Below, piece by piece: positions 1 through 9,268 of a stretch of DNA of 64,000 nt. The position numbers and the translations under genes are program-made. Source of the stretch: Nocardia mangyaensis (lineage in GTDB: Bacteria; Actinomycetota; Actinomycetes; Mycobacteriales; Mycobacteriaceae); assembly GCF_001886715.1 (NCBI RefSeq), contig NZ_CP018082.1, positions 3,906,001-3,970,000 on the forward strand. Reading direction: 5' to 3'. The notes under the pieces were generated by a model. That model worked only from the letters and a program-made list of their open reading frames with translations, was not told the origin of the DNA and searched no databases. Each line of letters starts with the position of its first letter. Positions within the stretch are counted from its first letter, which is position 1.

Positions 1-136
1 ACATCCACCCGGTCGGCCGCGGATTCGAAATCCAAGGCGCCATGCCCTCCTGTCTCGACTACCGTCGATTCCATCAGCCCGAATACGAGACCCGGTGGCG
101 GCGTTCGCGTTTCGCGCCGCCGCGAAAGGCACGGCC

Positions 137-1315
137 ATGCTCCTGCAATACAGCCCCTATGACTTCGACGTCCACGCCGATCCCTACCCGTACTATGCCA
201 GGTTGCGGACCGAATCCCCTGTCTACCGCAATGACACCGACGACTTCTGGGCGCTGTCGCGGTACGCCGACGTGCGCGCGGCACTGCGCGACTCGGACCG
301 TTACTCCAGCGCCAACGGGCTGCGCATGGAACCGGCGTTCTGGGGACCGCAGGCCGAGAAGTTCTTCTCCTTCGTCGCCATGGACCCACCCAAGCACACC
401 CGGATGCGGGAACTGGTCGTCCGCGCGTTCACCCAGCGCCGGGTGCAGACCCTCGAACCGCGACTACGCGAGATCGCCCGGGCGACGCTGAAGCCGCTGC
501 TCGAACAGGGCAGTTTCGACCTGATCGCCGACTTCGCGGGTCCGTATCCGACCGATGTGATCTCCGAACTGGTCGGCGTGCCGGAGTCCGATCGGGGGCT
601 GCTGCGCAAGCTGGGCATGGAGATCATGTACACCGACGCGGAATCGACCGATCTGCGGCCCGAGGCGATGCAGGCGATCGGCGCGCTGGTCGGCTATTAC
701 ACCGAGCTGACCGTCGCCCGAGCCCAGCACCGGACCGGCGATCTGCTCTCGGCCCTGCTCGATGCCGCCGACGGCGACGACCGGCTCACCCCGGAGGAGA
801 TCGTCGGGGTGCTGATCCTGCTGGTCGGCGCCGGCATCGAGACGGTCATGCTGACGCTGGGCAATGCCTGGCACAGCGCCGCCCTGCACCCGGACCAGCG
901 CCGCGTGGCCTTCGGCGGCCGGATCGACGACTGGATCGCCGAGTCCATGCGCTACGACCCGGCCACCCAGTCGCAACTGCGCACCACGACCGCGCCGATC
1001 GAGCTCCACGATGTGCGGATCCCTGCGGGTGCGCGGATCCTGCTGCTCACCGGCTCGGCCCACCGCGACGAATCGGTCTTCGCCGATCCCGACGTCTTCG
1101 ACCTGGACCGTGACACCTCCGCCGCGTTGTCCTTCGGCACCGGCCGCCACCACTGCCTGGGCGCGAACCTGGCCCAGCTGGAGCTGCGCGTGGCGTTGCA
1201 GGAGATCGTCGCGGCGGTGGCCGACTACGACATCGAACCGGCGGGGCTGGTGCGGATCCATTCGTCCAACAACCGGGGGTTCGCCGCGCTGCCGACGACG
1301 GTCACCCTGCGCTGA
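137..1315 (+). CDS. Cytochrome P450
   Basis: Heme monooxygenase of about 392 residues, cytosolic, expected to take electrons from a ferredoxin/reductase pair not present here. The heme loop FGTGRHHCLG puts the thiolate ligand at Cys340. The I-helix motif GAGIET is near residue 232, and the ExxR motif (ESMR) follows in the K helix. The ATG at 137 is preferred over the in-frame ATG at 95 because an AAAGG ribosome site lies just upstream and the family consensus starts near the LLQYSPYDF segment. The substrate cannot be read from the sequence. It stands alone, followed after 54 bases by a HEAT-repeat gene. Bases 1-136 hold no other recognisable gene. Confidence 0.93.
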   Translation: MLLQYSPYDFDVHADPYPYYARLRTESPVYRNDTDDFWALSRYADVRAALRDSDRYSSANGLRMEPAFWGPQAEKFFSFVAMDPPKHTRMRELVVRAFTQRRVQTLEPRLREIARATLKPLLEQGSFDLIADFAGPYPTDVISELVGVPESDRGLLRKLGMEIMYTDAESTDLRPEAMQAIGALVGYYTELTVARAQHRTGDLLSALLDAADGDDRLTPEEIVGVLILLVGAGIETVMLTLGNAWHSAALHPDQRRVAFGGRIDDWIAESMRYDPATQSQLRTTTAPIELHDVRIPAGARILLLTGSAHRDESVFADPDVFDLDRDTSAALSFGTGRHHCLGANLAQLELRVALQEIVAAVADYDIEPAGLVRIHSSNNRGFAALPTTVTLR

Positions 1316-1369
1316 CTCGACACCAGGTGTAGCCGAGGGGACGAGATCGTCGCCGGGTACCGTTGGGCG

Positions 1370-2176
1370 GTGAATCCAGCTGACGCGCGAGCGCTCAAAG
1401 ACGGCGATCTCGAAACCCGCGAGGACGCTCTGCGGCTTCTGCTCGAGCGCGCGGGCGACGGCGACACCTCGGCTGCGGAAGCACTGCGCGCGCTCGTGCG
1501 CGACTATCCCGACCACCACCGCTCGCTGTACAGCCGGGCGTTGAACCGGGCGGCCGTCTTCGGCGACGACACGCTGAAGGCTCCGCTGCTCGCGGCGCTG
1601 GCCGATACTCGATACAACTGCCAGGCCTGGGCCGCGATGGGGTGCGCGGCGCTCGGTTTCGGCGAGGCGGTTCCGGGGTTGGTCGCGATGCTGGATCACT
1701 CGCAGGAGATCGCGCGCGAGCAAGCGGTGATCGCGCTGGGCACACTCGGCGACGAGTCCGTCGTCGCGGCGCTCGCACCGCTGCTGCGGGACACGAACAC
1801 CGGGATACGCGAGCGGACCGCCGAAGCCCTGGGCGAGATCGGTGGCGACCGGGCTCTCGCCGCCCTGTGGGACGAATTCGAGAACCGCCGCTACTACCGC
1901 ATCGGCTATATCGCCAGCGCACTGTCCACCTTCACCCCGACCATCATCACGCGACTGTGCGAGGCCGCCGACAGCGACGACCCGGACCAGCGATACTGGG
2001 CGGCGGTAGCGCTCGGATCGACCGGTGACGATCGCGCCGTGCCGACGCTGGAACGTCTCCTGGCGCACGACCGGGGATCGACCGTCTTCGATGGCATGGT
2101 GAGCGTCGCCGCCAAGAAGGGCCTGCGCACCCTTCGACGAATCCAAGCCGCCATCGCCGCGCGCGAATCCCGTTGA
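1370..2176 (+). CDS. HEAT-repeat (PBS lyase-like) protein
   Basis: A 268-residue protein starting at GTG. It is built from repeated paired helices of about 30 residues, visible as alternating AL..LG/ALG.IGD segments between residues 85 and 240 (for example AVIALGTLGDESVVAAL and AEALGEIGGDRALAAL). Such HEAT or PBS-lyase repeats are protein-interaction scaffolds. No catalytic motif or signal peptide is visible, so it is probably cytosolic. It may be co-transcribed with the P450 upstream, but function cannot be assigned. Confidence 0.8.
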   Translation: MNPADARALKDGDLETREDALRLLLERAGDGDTSAAEALRALVRDYPDHHRSLYSRALNRAAVFGDDTLKAPLLAALADTRYNCQAWAAMGCAALGFGEAVPGLVAMLDHSQEIAREQAVIALGTLGDESVVAALAPLLRDTNTGIRERTAEALGEIGGDRALAALWDEFENRRYYRIGYIASALSTFTPTIITRLCEAADSDDPDQRYWAAVALGSTGDDRAVPTLERLLAHDRGSTVFDGMVSVAAKKGLRTLRRIQAAIAARESR

Positions 2177-2345
2177 GCTCGCAGCCGATCGGGCCCGAGA
2201 TCCCCGATCGACTGGTGAGGCGACCACGGTCCGGGTGTCAGGTCGGTCCCGCACGGACGACATCTGTCGTTTCGGACTGACACACCGCGCCCGCGGTACA
2301 CCGCCGCCCACCGCCCGGTGCGTCCGTGCTCGGTAGGGTTCGCCT

Positions 2346-3458
2346 GTGTCGAAGGGGAATTTGCCGACCGGACCCGGGATGTCGGTGCGTTGGTCGGTGG
2401 CGGGGCTGCTGCTGGCGTCGATCGTCGCGATCGTGGTGGGGCGGGTCTGGCTGGTGGACTACGCGAGTGAGCTGACCGGGGCGGTCCGGCCGGGGTGGCG
2501 TTCGCGGCCTGTGGTCGAGGCGTCGATGATCGCGCAGATGCTGCTGCCGTGGGCAGGCGCGGCAGTGGTGGGGTTCGCGCTGCTGTGGCGCAGTCCGCAA
2601 CTGTGGGCACGGATCTCGCTGGTGGCGACGGTGCCGACGGGGCTGATCACCGCCCTGCCGCCGTTCGGCGCGCAGTACCTGCACGGCGCCAAGCGGGTGG
2701 CGGTCTCGGGTGCGCCGGTGTGGAGCGTCCTGACGGTCGTGGCGGGGTTTGCGCTCGCCGTCGCGGCGGGCCGGGTGTTGACCCGGCCGCTCGCCTTCGA
2801 CGTCGCGAAGTCCGGTGTGCGACTGCGGTTTCGGTTGCGCGGCAATGGCGCCCGGCTGCTCGTGGCCGAGGATCGGGTGCGGTTGCTGCGGCCTCGAGTG
2901 GTCGATCCCGCGCACCAGCGAGTCCGGGAACTGAACGCCTTGGCGATTCCGCTGGCGCGCGTGGAATCGGTCAGCTCCGTTCACCTCTGCGGTGTGCCCG
3001 AATTCCATCGACTGCCCAATGGCACCGCCGTGGCGCTCACGGAGGGGCCGGGGTTGCGGATCACCGGTGCGGGCCAGGAGTGGGTGCTTCCGGTCGAGGA
3101 TGCCGAGTCGGTCGCGCAATTGTTGCGCGCTCGGACGCACACCCGCACCGGGGATGCGGGCCCTGCTCCGACCACAGCACAATGGCAACAGGCCATGCAC
3201 CGCAGGGAGGCCATCCGCCGATCGGGTTCCGGCAAGGGCAGTCAGGCACCGCGCTATTACGGACTCGGTGTCGCGCTGTTCGGCGCGTTGACCGTGGCCT
3301 CGTTCGTGGCCAATGACGGGTGGTTCGGAAAGCTGGCGGGCGCAACGGTATTCGGCCTCGCGGCGCTGGGCTGTTCGGTGGGGTGGCGGTCCGCGCGGGA
3401 CGCGGTGCGCGTGGGCGAGGAGTGGCCCGAACCGCCGATCCAGGACCGTATCGACTGA
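2346..3458 (+). CDS. Multi-pass membrane protein of unknown function
   Basis: A 370-residue protein with hydrophobic segments near residues 15-35, 62-80, 85-105, 125-145, 305-325 and 330-350. They flank a basic, soluble-looking central region (about 155-290) rich in Arg and Val. This looks like an N-terminal four-helix membrane part, a cytosolic domain and two C-terminal helices. I do not recognise the family. Its 3' end overlaps convergently by about 200 bases with the neighbouring leftward membrane gene, as called here, which is suspicious for one of the two. Confidence 0.7.
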   Translation: MSKGNLPTGPGMSVRWSVAGLLLASIVAIVVGRVWLVDYASELTGAVRPGWRSRPVVEASMIAQMLLPWAGAAVVGFALLWRSPQLWARISLVATVPTGLITALPPFGAQYLHGAKRVAVSGAPVWSVLTVVAGFALAVAAGRVLTRPLAFDVAKSGVRLRFRLRGNGARLLVAEDRVRLLRPRVVDPAHQRVRELNALAIPLARVESVSSVHLCGVPEFHRLPNGTAVALTEGPGLRITGAGQEWVLPVEDAESVAQLLRARTHTRTGDAGPAPTTAQWQQAMHRREAIRRSGSGKGSQAPRYYGLGVALFGALTVASFVANDGWFGKLAGATVFGLAALGCSVGWRSARDAVRVGEEWPEPPIQDRID

Positions 3459-4432
3459 ATCGCACCAGCCGGTGGGATCGCCGCACGCGCATGTCGCGGT
3501 CCGGTTGACCCAGGCGAGTCCGAGGCAGCCGCCACAGCGCCTCGCCGCCGCTGGAACGGTCCGGGCGCGCCGTCGAGCAGCATGCGTTCGCAGTCCAGGA
3601 GGAAGGCTGCCATGAGCGGCGACAGCGACGCGGGCGCGGTGGGCGCGAACGCGATCCGATGACGGCGGGTGGCCACGACGAACTCGGCGCAGCGCACCCC
3701 GGCAGTGGTGGTGACCGCCCACCGAGAGTCGCGCACGGAAACACTCGCGATCACGGCGAACGGAGCGTCGGCGCCGTCGAATACGGTGAAGCTCAACCGT
3801 TTTCCACCGTCATGCCGAACCTGGATGCGTCCCGCCGAACCGCCTGCCGGATGGTCCAGCCGCAGGGCACCCGCGCCACTGTGCACCGGGTATGCCGCGC
3901 CCGTGTCGGCCGCCCGCACCGCGTCGAGCCGTCGGCCCACGCGTTGAGCCGACCACACTCGCGTTCCACTCCGGTTCCTCACCTCATGCTTGTCGACGCG
4001 CCACAGGACCGCGTCGTCGGCAGCGGCATCGGCCAGCTCGGCGGAACGGCGGCGCGCACGCAGGGATATCAGTGCCATGGCCAGCAGCGAGCCGATCACC
4101 GCCACGTCCGCAACCGCTGCGAAGAACACGCGGGGCCCCCACCCGGCGACGATGTCCCGGTAGGCCTCGCCGAACGGGCCGATCCGGATCGCGATCCGTT
4201 CGCCGACCCTTCCGCCACCGGCGCTGCGAATGCCGTCCTGCCGGAGTTCGCCGTCCGATGTCGTCCAGATCCCCTCGCACGTACGATGTTTGGCGCCGAG
4301 CGTGCACTCGATGATGCGCGCCTCGGTCCGATGCCCAGCGGTGAACGCCCATACCGCCGGGGCCGCGAATCCATTGGCCACGAGCAGCACGACCCCGATC
4401 AGCCCGATTGCCAGAACTCTCCTGGAGTGCAT
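3257..4432 (-). CDS. Membrane-anchored protein of unknown function, 3' end uncertain
   Basis: The leftward ATG at 4432 sits next to a strong AGGAGG-type site and starts a protein with a first membrane helix (residues 5-27) and a second around 117-137. Between them is an extracytoplasmic segment with two cysteines. A long soluble C-terminal part has a PH-like look. From about residue 320 the reading frame runs antisense through the end of the rightward membrane gene and becomes Pro/Ser/Arg-rich, unlike the rest. The natural end is therefore probably near 3450-3550 and a frameshift is possible. No family recognised. Confidence 0.6.
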   Translation of the reverse strand: MHSRRVLAIGLIGVVLLVANGFAAPAVWAFTAGHRTEARIIECTLGAKHRTCEGIWTTSDGELRQDGIRSAGGGRVGERIAIRIGPFGEAYRDIVAGWGPRVFFAAVADVAVIGSLLAMALISLRARRRSAELADAAADDAVLWRVDKHEVRNRSGTRVWSAQRVGRRLDAVRAADTGAAYPVHSGAGALRLDHPAGGSAGRIQVRHDGGKRLSFTVFDGADAPFAVIASVSVRDSRWAVTTTAGVRCAEFVVATRRHRIAFAPTAPASLSPLMAAFLLDCERMLLDGAPGPFQRRRGAVAAASDSPGSTGPRHARAAIPPAGAIQSIRSWIGGSGHSSPTRTASRADRHPTEQPSAARPNTVAPASFPNHPSLATNEATVNAPNSATPSP

Positions 4433-4539
4433 CCCCCTCCTCGCTGGCCGGCACCCTTCCGCCACAGCGCGCGCCGCCGAGGCCACCCTACTTCGCGTCG
4501 TGGGCCATCGGCGACTACGGGGACAGCCGCAAGACGTCA

Positions 4540-5155
4540 CGTCAAGAGGATCCGCCAGTGGCCTGCGCCTGCGCGCAGGCAAGGCCCCGACAACTCCTTG
4601 GTCGGCACCGACTCGCGGTCGAGGGCCGCCGGCTCGTCCGTAGGGCGGGTGGGGTCGAACCGGTAGCGGTAGGTGATGGGGATGGCCAGGAGAAGCAGGA
4701 TGGCGGCGAGAACGACCAGGACACCGCCACCGGACACGGCGATGGCGCCCACCAGCGCCGCGGTGATCCCGTGGGAGAAGTCGCCGAGTCGTTGGCCGCC
4801 CGCGACCGTGACGTTGAACAGGCTTGGAGCCGGCCGCGGACATCGTCGGTGGCGATCTGCTGAATCATGGTGGAGGTCGCCCACTCCGGCTATCGCGAGG
4901 AAGAAGACCGCTAGGACGAGCCCCCCCCCCCCGCTGCCGAGCAGGGCACTGAGCCCGAATCCGGTGATGCCGACGCCCCAGATGACGACGCCGACGATCA
5001 TCGCCCCCCTCGCCGGGCCCGCGTGGAAGCTCTTTTCCGCCGTCTCCGGGAACAGGGCCCGCGGCAGACCTGCGACCATCGCGATCAGGTCGATCACGAA
5101 CACCGCCATGATCAGGCGATGGGACGAGACGTAGACCAAGCCGAACCAGATCTCC
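4540..5155 (-). pseudogene. Decayed MFS transporter fragment
   Basis: Leftward reading shows the middle and end of an EntS-like major facilitator. Around 5150-5060 come FGLVYVSSHRLIMAVF and VIDLIAMVAGLPRALFPE, then membrane helices through the 12-C tract. After a frame change near 4870 comes IQQIATDDVRGRLQ, and then again in the first frame FNVTVAGGQRLGDF and a last helix near 4700. At least two frame changes and the missing N-terminal half (about 200 residues) mark it as dead. The break at about 5150 coincides with the 5' break of the divergent TetR remnant. Confidence 0.75.
4921..4932. repeat. Homopolymer of 12 C
   Basis: Twelve consecutive cytosines inside the MFS pseudogene, read as four glycines on the minus strand. 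Such a tract is prone to slippage or to sequencing error. Confidence 0.9.
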
Positions 5156-5625
5156 TCAACACCGAGATCGTCGACATCACCGGTGAGGCGGGTCGCGCCG
5201 CGGGCTCGTTCTACAACGACTTCGAGAGCAAGGAGGAGGTCCTGGCCGCGCTCGCGGTCGACATCGGTGCCGACGCCGACGAGATCGCCGGTGCTTCGCG
5301 GAGTCGATGACCCGACCCGAGCGCGGTGTCGATCCACGACTCGACCCGCGCCCACGCCCACGTGACCGTCTTCTGGCACGCCTACGCCGCCCATCGCGAC
5401 GTGTTCGCCGCGATCGAGCAGGCCACGCTCGCCAATCCCGCGTTCGCCGAACGGATGCGGGCCTTCCGCGCAGAACAGATGCAGCCGTGGATCGAATGGC
5501 TCACCGACCTGGCCACCCGTGGTGCGCGGCTGCCCGCCGAGACGATGATCCAGTCCTGGCACGGTGATCCTGACGTGGGGATCGACAACCTGACCGACTT
5601 CGTCGCGGCCGGGCTCGGCCCGTGA
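5148..5625 (+). pseudogene. Truncated TetR-family regulator remnant
   Basis: Rightward reading begins abruptly inside a TetR helix-turn-helix: DITGEAGRAAGSFYNDF then SKEEVLAAL (about 5170-5250), lacking helix 1 and any start codon. A frame change near 5300 leads into a ligand-domain-like segment ending at 5625 (FWHAYAAHRDVFAAIEQA and following). It would once have been divergent to the MFS gene now ending at the same breakpoint. Not expected to give a functional protein. Confidence 0.75.
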
Positions 5626-5726
5626 CGTCGTCCTCGGCCTGACCAGGGCCATCCCCCTCGAGAGCTATCCGTAAGACCACCCTCGAGCGGGATGGCATCG
5701 CGGTGACGGCGTCCTACCGTCGACAT

Positions 5727-6668
5727 GTGATCGAAGCACGAGATCTGACCAAGTATTACGGCAGCACCCGGGCCGTCGAAGAGCTCACGTTCACCGTGCG
5801 GCCCGGTCGGGTCACCGGCTTCCTCGGACCGAACGGCTCGGGCAAGACCACCACGATGCGACTCGCGCTGGGGCTCGACACTCCGTCGGGCGGCCAGATC
5901 AGTGTGGCCGGTCGGCGATACCGTGATCTGGTGCGGCCACTCCACACGATCGGCGCGTTGCTCGACGCGGGCGACGTTCTGCCGACCCGCTCGGCCACCG
6001 CGCATCTGGCCTTCCTCGCGGCGAGCAACGGCATCTCCCACCGACGAGTCGACGAGGTACTCGCCATGGTCGGGCTCGCCAACGTCGCCGGTACCCCCGT
6101 CAAGGGATTCTCTCTCGGAATGCGACAGCGGCTCGGAATCGCCGCGGCCATCCTCGGCGACCCGGAGATCCTGATCCTGGACGAGCCGGTCAATGGACTC
6201 GACACCGAGGGCATCCGCTGGATCCGCACCATGTTGCGCGCCATGGCCGATGAAGGTCGAACGATCCTGCTCTCCAGTCATCTGATGAGCGAAACCCAGC
6301 TGGTCGCCGATCATCTTCTCGTCATCGGTGAGGGCCGGCTACTCGCGGACGAATCGACCGAGCAGTTCATCGAGAGCCGGACCGAACCGGTCGTCCGGAT
6401 CAGGGGTGCCACGCTGTCCCCCTTGCTGGACGAACTGGGCCCGGATACCGAGATCCGCGGCGACACCGCCACGGTGCGCGGTATCCGCTCCCGCGAGATC
6501 AGCCGCCTCGCCATGGCATCCGGCGTCGTGCTCGACGAGCTCACACCGATCCACGAATCCGTCGAGGAGGTCTTCACCCGCCTCGTCGCCGACCACCAAC
6601 AGTTCGGTCATCGCGAGCCGGCCGCGTCCCACCTCGACAGAACCGCACCGAAGGACACCGTCGCATGA
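5727..6668 (+). CDS. ABC transporter ATP-binding protein
   Basis: ATPase subunit (313 residues) of a two-gene ABC-2-type exporter. Walker A GPNGSGKTT is at residues 34-42, followed by the signature SLGMRQRLGIA, Walker B ILILDEP and the switch His in LLSSHLMSE. The C-terminal 80 residues form the extra domain usual in bacitracin/daunorubicin-type ATPases. GTG 5727 (VIEARDLTK) is chosen; GTG 5703 is possible. The stop overlaps the start of the permease. It heads an operon with permease, histidine kinase and response regulator, a layout typical of systems sensing and expelling cell-envelope-active compounds. Confidence 0.93.
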   Translation: MIEARDLTKYYGSTRAVEELTFTVRPGRVTGFLGPNGSGKTTTMRLALGLDTPSGGQISVAGRRYRDLVRPLHTIGALLDAGDVLPTRSATAHLAFLAASNGISHRRVDEVLAMVGLANVAGTPVKGFSLGMRQRLGIAAAILGDPEILILDEPVNGLDTEGIRWIRTMLRAMADEGRTILLSSHLMSETQLVADHLLVIGEGRLLADESTEQFIESRTEPVVRIRGATLSPLLDELGPDTEIRGDTATVRGIRSREISRLAMASGVVLDELTPIHESVEEVFTRLVADHQQFGHREPAASHLDRTAPKDTVA

Positions 6669-7444
6669 CCTCCCTGACAGATGCCCGCACCGGAGCAGAC
6701 GACCTCCGCAATCAGCTCCGGTCCGAGATCATCAAGATTCGCTCGGCGCGCTCCTTGACATTGCTGCCGATCGTCGCCGTCATCCTCGGCCCGGTGGCGG
6801 CCGTGTTCGTCGGTTTGACCGGCAGTCTCGAAGCAGATGACACCGTGCTCGGTGGGGCCCTCACCGCGGTCCCCCTGTCACTGGCGGTCGTCGCCGCGTG
6901 GGGTGCCATGGTCATCTCCACCGAGTTCACCTCAGGGACCATCCGGCCTGTGTTGGCGGCGACGCCACAGCGCGGCATGGTCTTGGCGGCCAAGGCGATC
7001 GTGGTGACACACGTCGCCACCGTGATCGGTCTGATCACGACCACGTCCGCGTATCTGGTCGGCAGCGCCACGATCGATGCCGGACGGTACGCGCCCGGGA
7101 CGGCGCTGCCCGGCATGTTCGGCATCTACGCTTGTTTTCCGGCGGTAGCGTTGCTCGGGCTGGCGACCGGGGTGATGCTACGTAGTTCAGTGGGTGCGGT
7201 GGCCGTCGTCGGGACCCATATCTTGTTGCCGCAGCTCTCCTCGGCGCAGGCATTCGGCGATCTGCACAAGGTCGTGACGCTTTTCGCGCCGAGCGCGGTG
7301 GTGGCGAAACTGGCGCAGAGCTCGGATGGCGCAGCCGAGCTCATGGGATCGCTGGGCGGCTGGCCACGACTGGTGATCGTCATCGGTACCACGCTGATCG
7401 CCGTGCTCATCGCCCGGCGAATCCTGGAACGCGAGGACCTGTGA
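6665..7444 (+). CDS. ABC-2 type permease
   Basis: Membrane subunit of 259 residues with six predicted helices (around residues 32-52, 66-84, 105-128, 148-168, 175-193 and 235-252). The N-terminal segment LRSEIIKIRSAR is the usual start of ABC-2 permeases working with the preceding ATPase. Its start overlaps the ATPase stop by four bases (ATGA), and its own stop overlaps the GTG of the sensor kinase, so the unit is translationally coupled. Confidence 0.9.
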   Translation: MTSLTDARTGADDLRNQLRSEIIKIRSARSLTLLPIVAVILGPVAAVFVGLTGSLEADDTVLGGALTAVPLSLAVVAAWGAMVISTEFTSGTIRPVLAATPQRGMVLAAKAIVVTHVATVIGLITTTSAYLVGSATIDAGRYAPGTALPGMFGIYACFPAVALLGLATGVMLRSSVGAVAVVGTHILLPQLSSAQAFGDLHKVVTLFAPSAVVAKLAQSSDGAAELMGSLGGWPRLVIVIGTTLIAVLIARRILEREDL

Positions 7445-8583
7445 GCATCACGAAGACGGACCGTTGGCGCCTGCCCGCCCTGGTCGCCACGGCGGCGTTC
7501 GTCTTCGCCGTCGTCGGCCACACCCTGGTCTCGGACACCGATCTCGGCGGCCGGTCCGCGACCGCGTTGGCATTCTGTCAGGCCTTGGCCATCGTCCTGC
7601 AGTTCCGGCTTCCGCTGCTCGGCTGGGCGATCAGTCTCGGCGCTGTCGTTTCCGCCGCCCTGCTCGTGGGTGAAACCCCCTGGGTGGACGCGATGTTCAA
7701 CAGCTATCTGCTCGTCGTGGGCATTTTCGCGCTGCTGGTCCCGTGGCGCTGGACACTCGGCGTGCTCGCCGCCACCGCTGCCGCCGGTATCGCCCTCGTC
7801 GCCGCGGTGCCCGGGGGCGGGCTCGCCGACGTGGTCGCCACCACTCTGCTCACCGGCATCGTGCTGCTCGCCGGAGCCGCCCTGCGCGCTCTGTTCGAAG
7901 CCCGCCGCGACGCCATCTCCCAGACCAAGGAGTCCGAGCGACAACGACGGCGCAGTGCCCTGCTCGAGGAACGCACCCGGATCGCGCGAGAACTCCACGA
8001 TGTGGTCGCGCACCACATGTCGGTGGTCGCGATCCAAGCCGAGTCCGCGCGATATCGGGTCGCCGACCCACCGCAGGACTTGATCGACAGCCTGACCGCC
8101 ATCCGGACCAGTGCCGCGGCCGCGCTCGACGAGATGCGCCACATCCTCGGCGTGCTGCGCGCCGATCGGGAATCCCCGACCCAGCCACAACCGCAGCTCG
8201 AGGAGGTGGACGAACTCGTCGACCGCATTCGCCGCGCCGGCCGCGACGTCACCCTCACCAGGCACGGCGCCCCGGCGGCTCTGCCCTCCGGAATAACGGT
8301 GTCGGCGTACCGCATCGTGCAGGAAGCGCTGAGCAATGCGCTCCAGCATGCGCCCGGCTCCGCGATCTCCGTCGAATTGCACTATCGGGCCGACGAACTC
8401 GACATCGAGGTACACAACGGTCCGAGTTCGACCCCTGCCACTTCCAGCGGCGGCGGCCACGGGCTCCTCGGCATGCGTGAACGGGTCGCGCTCTGGGGCG
8501 GTCGATTCACGGCAGAACCGGAATCGGACGGTGGCTACCGAGTTCGCGCGGCACTGCCGTTGGAAGGACAAACGCCACCATGA
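7441..8583 (+). CDS. Sensor histidine kinase (NarL-class, HisKA_3)
   Basis: Membrane kinase of 380 residues. The first 150 residues carry five or six hydrophobic helices with almost no external loop, as in intramembrane-sensing kinases. A short coiled coil leads to the phospho-acceptor motif ARELHDVVAHHMSVV (His186), followed by an HATPase_c domain with VQEALSNALQHA and GHGLLGMRERV. The partner is the response regulator whose ATG overlaps this stop. Linked to an ABC exporter, it probably senses transporter activity or membrane stress. Confidence 0.93.
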   Translation: MSITKTDRWRLPALVATAAFVFAVVGHTLVSDTDLGGRSATALAFCQALAIVLQFRLPLLGWAISLGAVVSAALLVGETPWVDAMFNSYLLVVGIFALLVPWRWTLGVLAATAAAGIALVAAVPGGGLADVVATTLLTGIVLLAGAALRALFEARRDAISQTKESERQRRRSALLEERTRIARELHDVVAHHMSVVAIQAESARYRVADPPQDLIDSLTAIRTSAAAALDEMRHILGVLRADRESPTQPQPQLEEVDELVDRIRRAGRDVTLTRHGAPAALPSGITVSAYRIVQEALSNALQHAPGSAISVELHYRADELDIEVHNGPSSTPATSSGGGHGLLGMRERVALWGGRFTAEPESDGGYRVRAALPLEGQTPP

Positions 8584-9239
8584 CCATTCGCGTAGTGATC
8601 GCCGACGACCAGGCACTCGTCCGCGACGGACTCGCGGTGCTGCTCGGTGCCCAACCCGGCATCGAGGTCGTCGGCGAGGCCGCCGACGGCGCGGCGGCAC
8701 AACAACTCACCGCCGAGCTCGACCCCGACGTGGTCCTGATGGATATCCGCATGCCGGGTGTGGACGGGCTGGACGCGACCGCCCGCATAGTCGACTCCGG
8801 GAACCGGGCTCGGGTGATCGTGCTGACCACCTATGACCTCGACGAGTACGTTTTTCGCGCCTTGCGGGCGGGAGCGAGCGGATTCCTGCTCAAAGACACT
8901 CCCGCCGCGGCCCTGGCCGACGGCATCCGCACGGTCGCCCGGGGCGAGGCGATGCTGGCGCCCTCGGTGACCCGCAGACTGCTCGACGAATTCACCCGGC
9001 TCGGCGGTACCCGTCCCCGGCCCGACGACACGCGATTGCATCAGCTGACCGGTCGCGAAACACAGGTGCTCGAACTCATCGCCCGTGGCCGGTCCAACAC
9101 CGAGATCGCCACCGACCTGGTCATCGCGGAGGAAACCGTGAAAACCCATGTCGGCCGCGTACTCGCCAAGCTCCAGCTGCGTGACCGTACCCAAGCCGCG
9201 ATCTTCGCCTACGAAACCGGGCTCGTCACGCCGGGCTGA
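8580..9239 (+). CDS. LuxR/NarL-family response regulator
   Basis: A 219-residue DNA-binding response regulator. The receiver domain has acidic DD at residues 9-10, phospho-acceptor Asp55 (VVLMDIRMP), Thr in LTTYD and Lys in FLLKD. The C-terminal LuxR helix-turn-helix (about 150-210) includes LTGRETQVLELIARG and NTEIATDLVIAEETVKTH. It is the output partner of the adjacent kinase and probably controls the ABC genes upstream and possibly the FAD monooxygenase that follows after 29 bases. Confidence 0.95.
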   Translation: MTIRVVIADDQALVRDGLAVLLGAQPGIEVVGEAADGAAAQQLTAELDPDVVLMDIRMPGVDGLDATARIVDSGNRARVIVLTTYDLDEYVFRALRAGASGFLLKDTPAAALADGIRTVARGEAMLAPSVTRRLLDEFTRLGGTRPRPDDTRLHQLTGRETQVLELIARGRSNTEIATDLVIAEETVKTHVGRVLAKLQLRDRTQAAIFAYETGLVTPG

Positions 9240-9268
9240 CCCGAACCCCTACCGATCCGGAGCGCACC

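Noticed and set aside
464..2311. Very long minus-strand frame opposite the P450 and HEAT genes
   Set aside because: Antisense shadow of GC-rich codons: low-complexity Arg/Gly-rich product, no start signal, and the plus-strand genes are clear.
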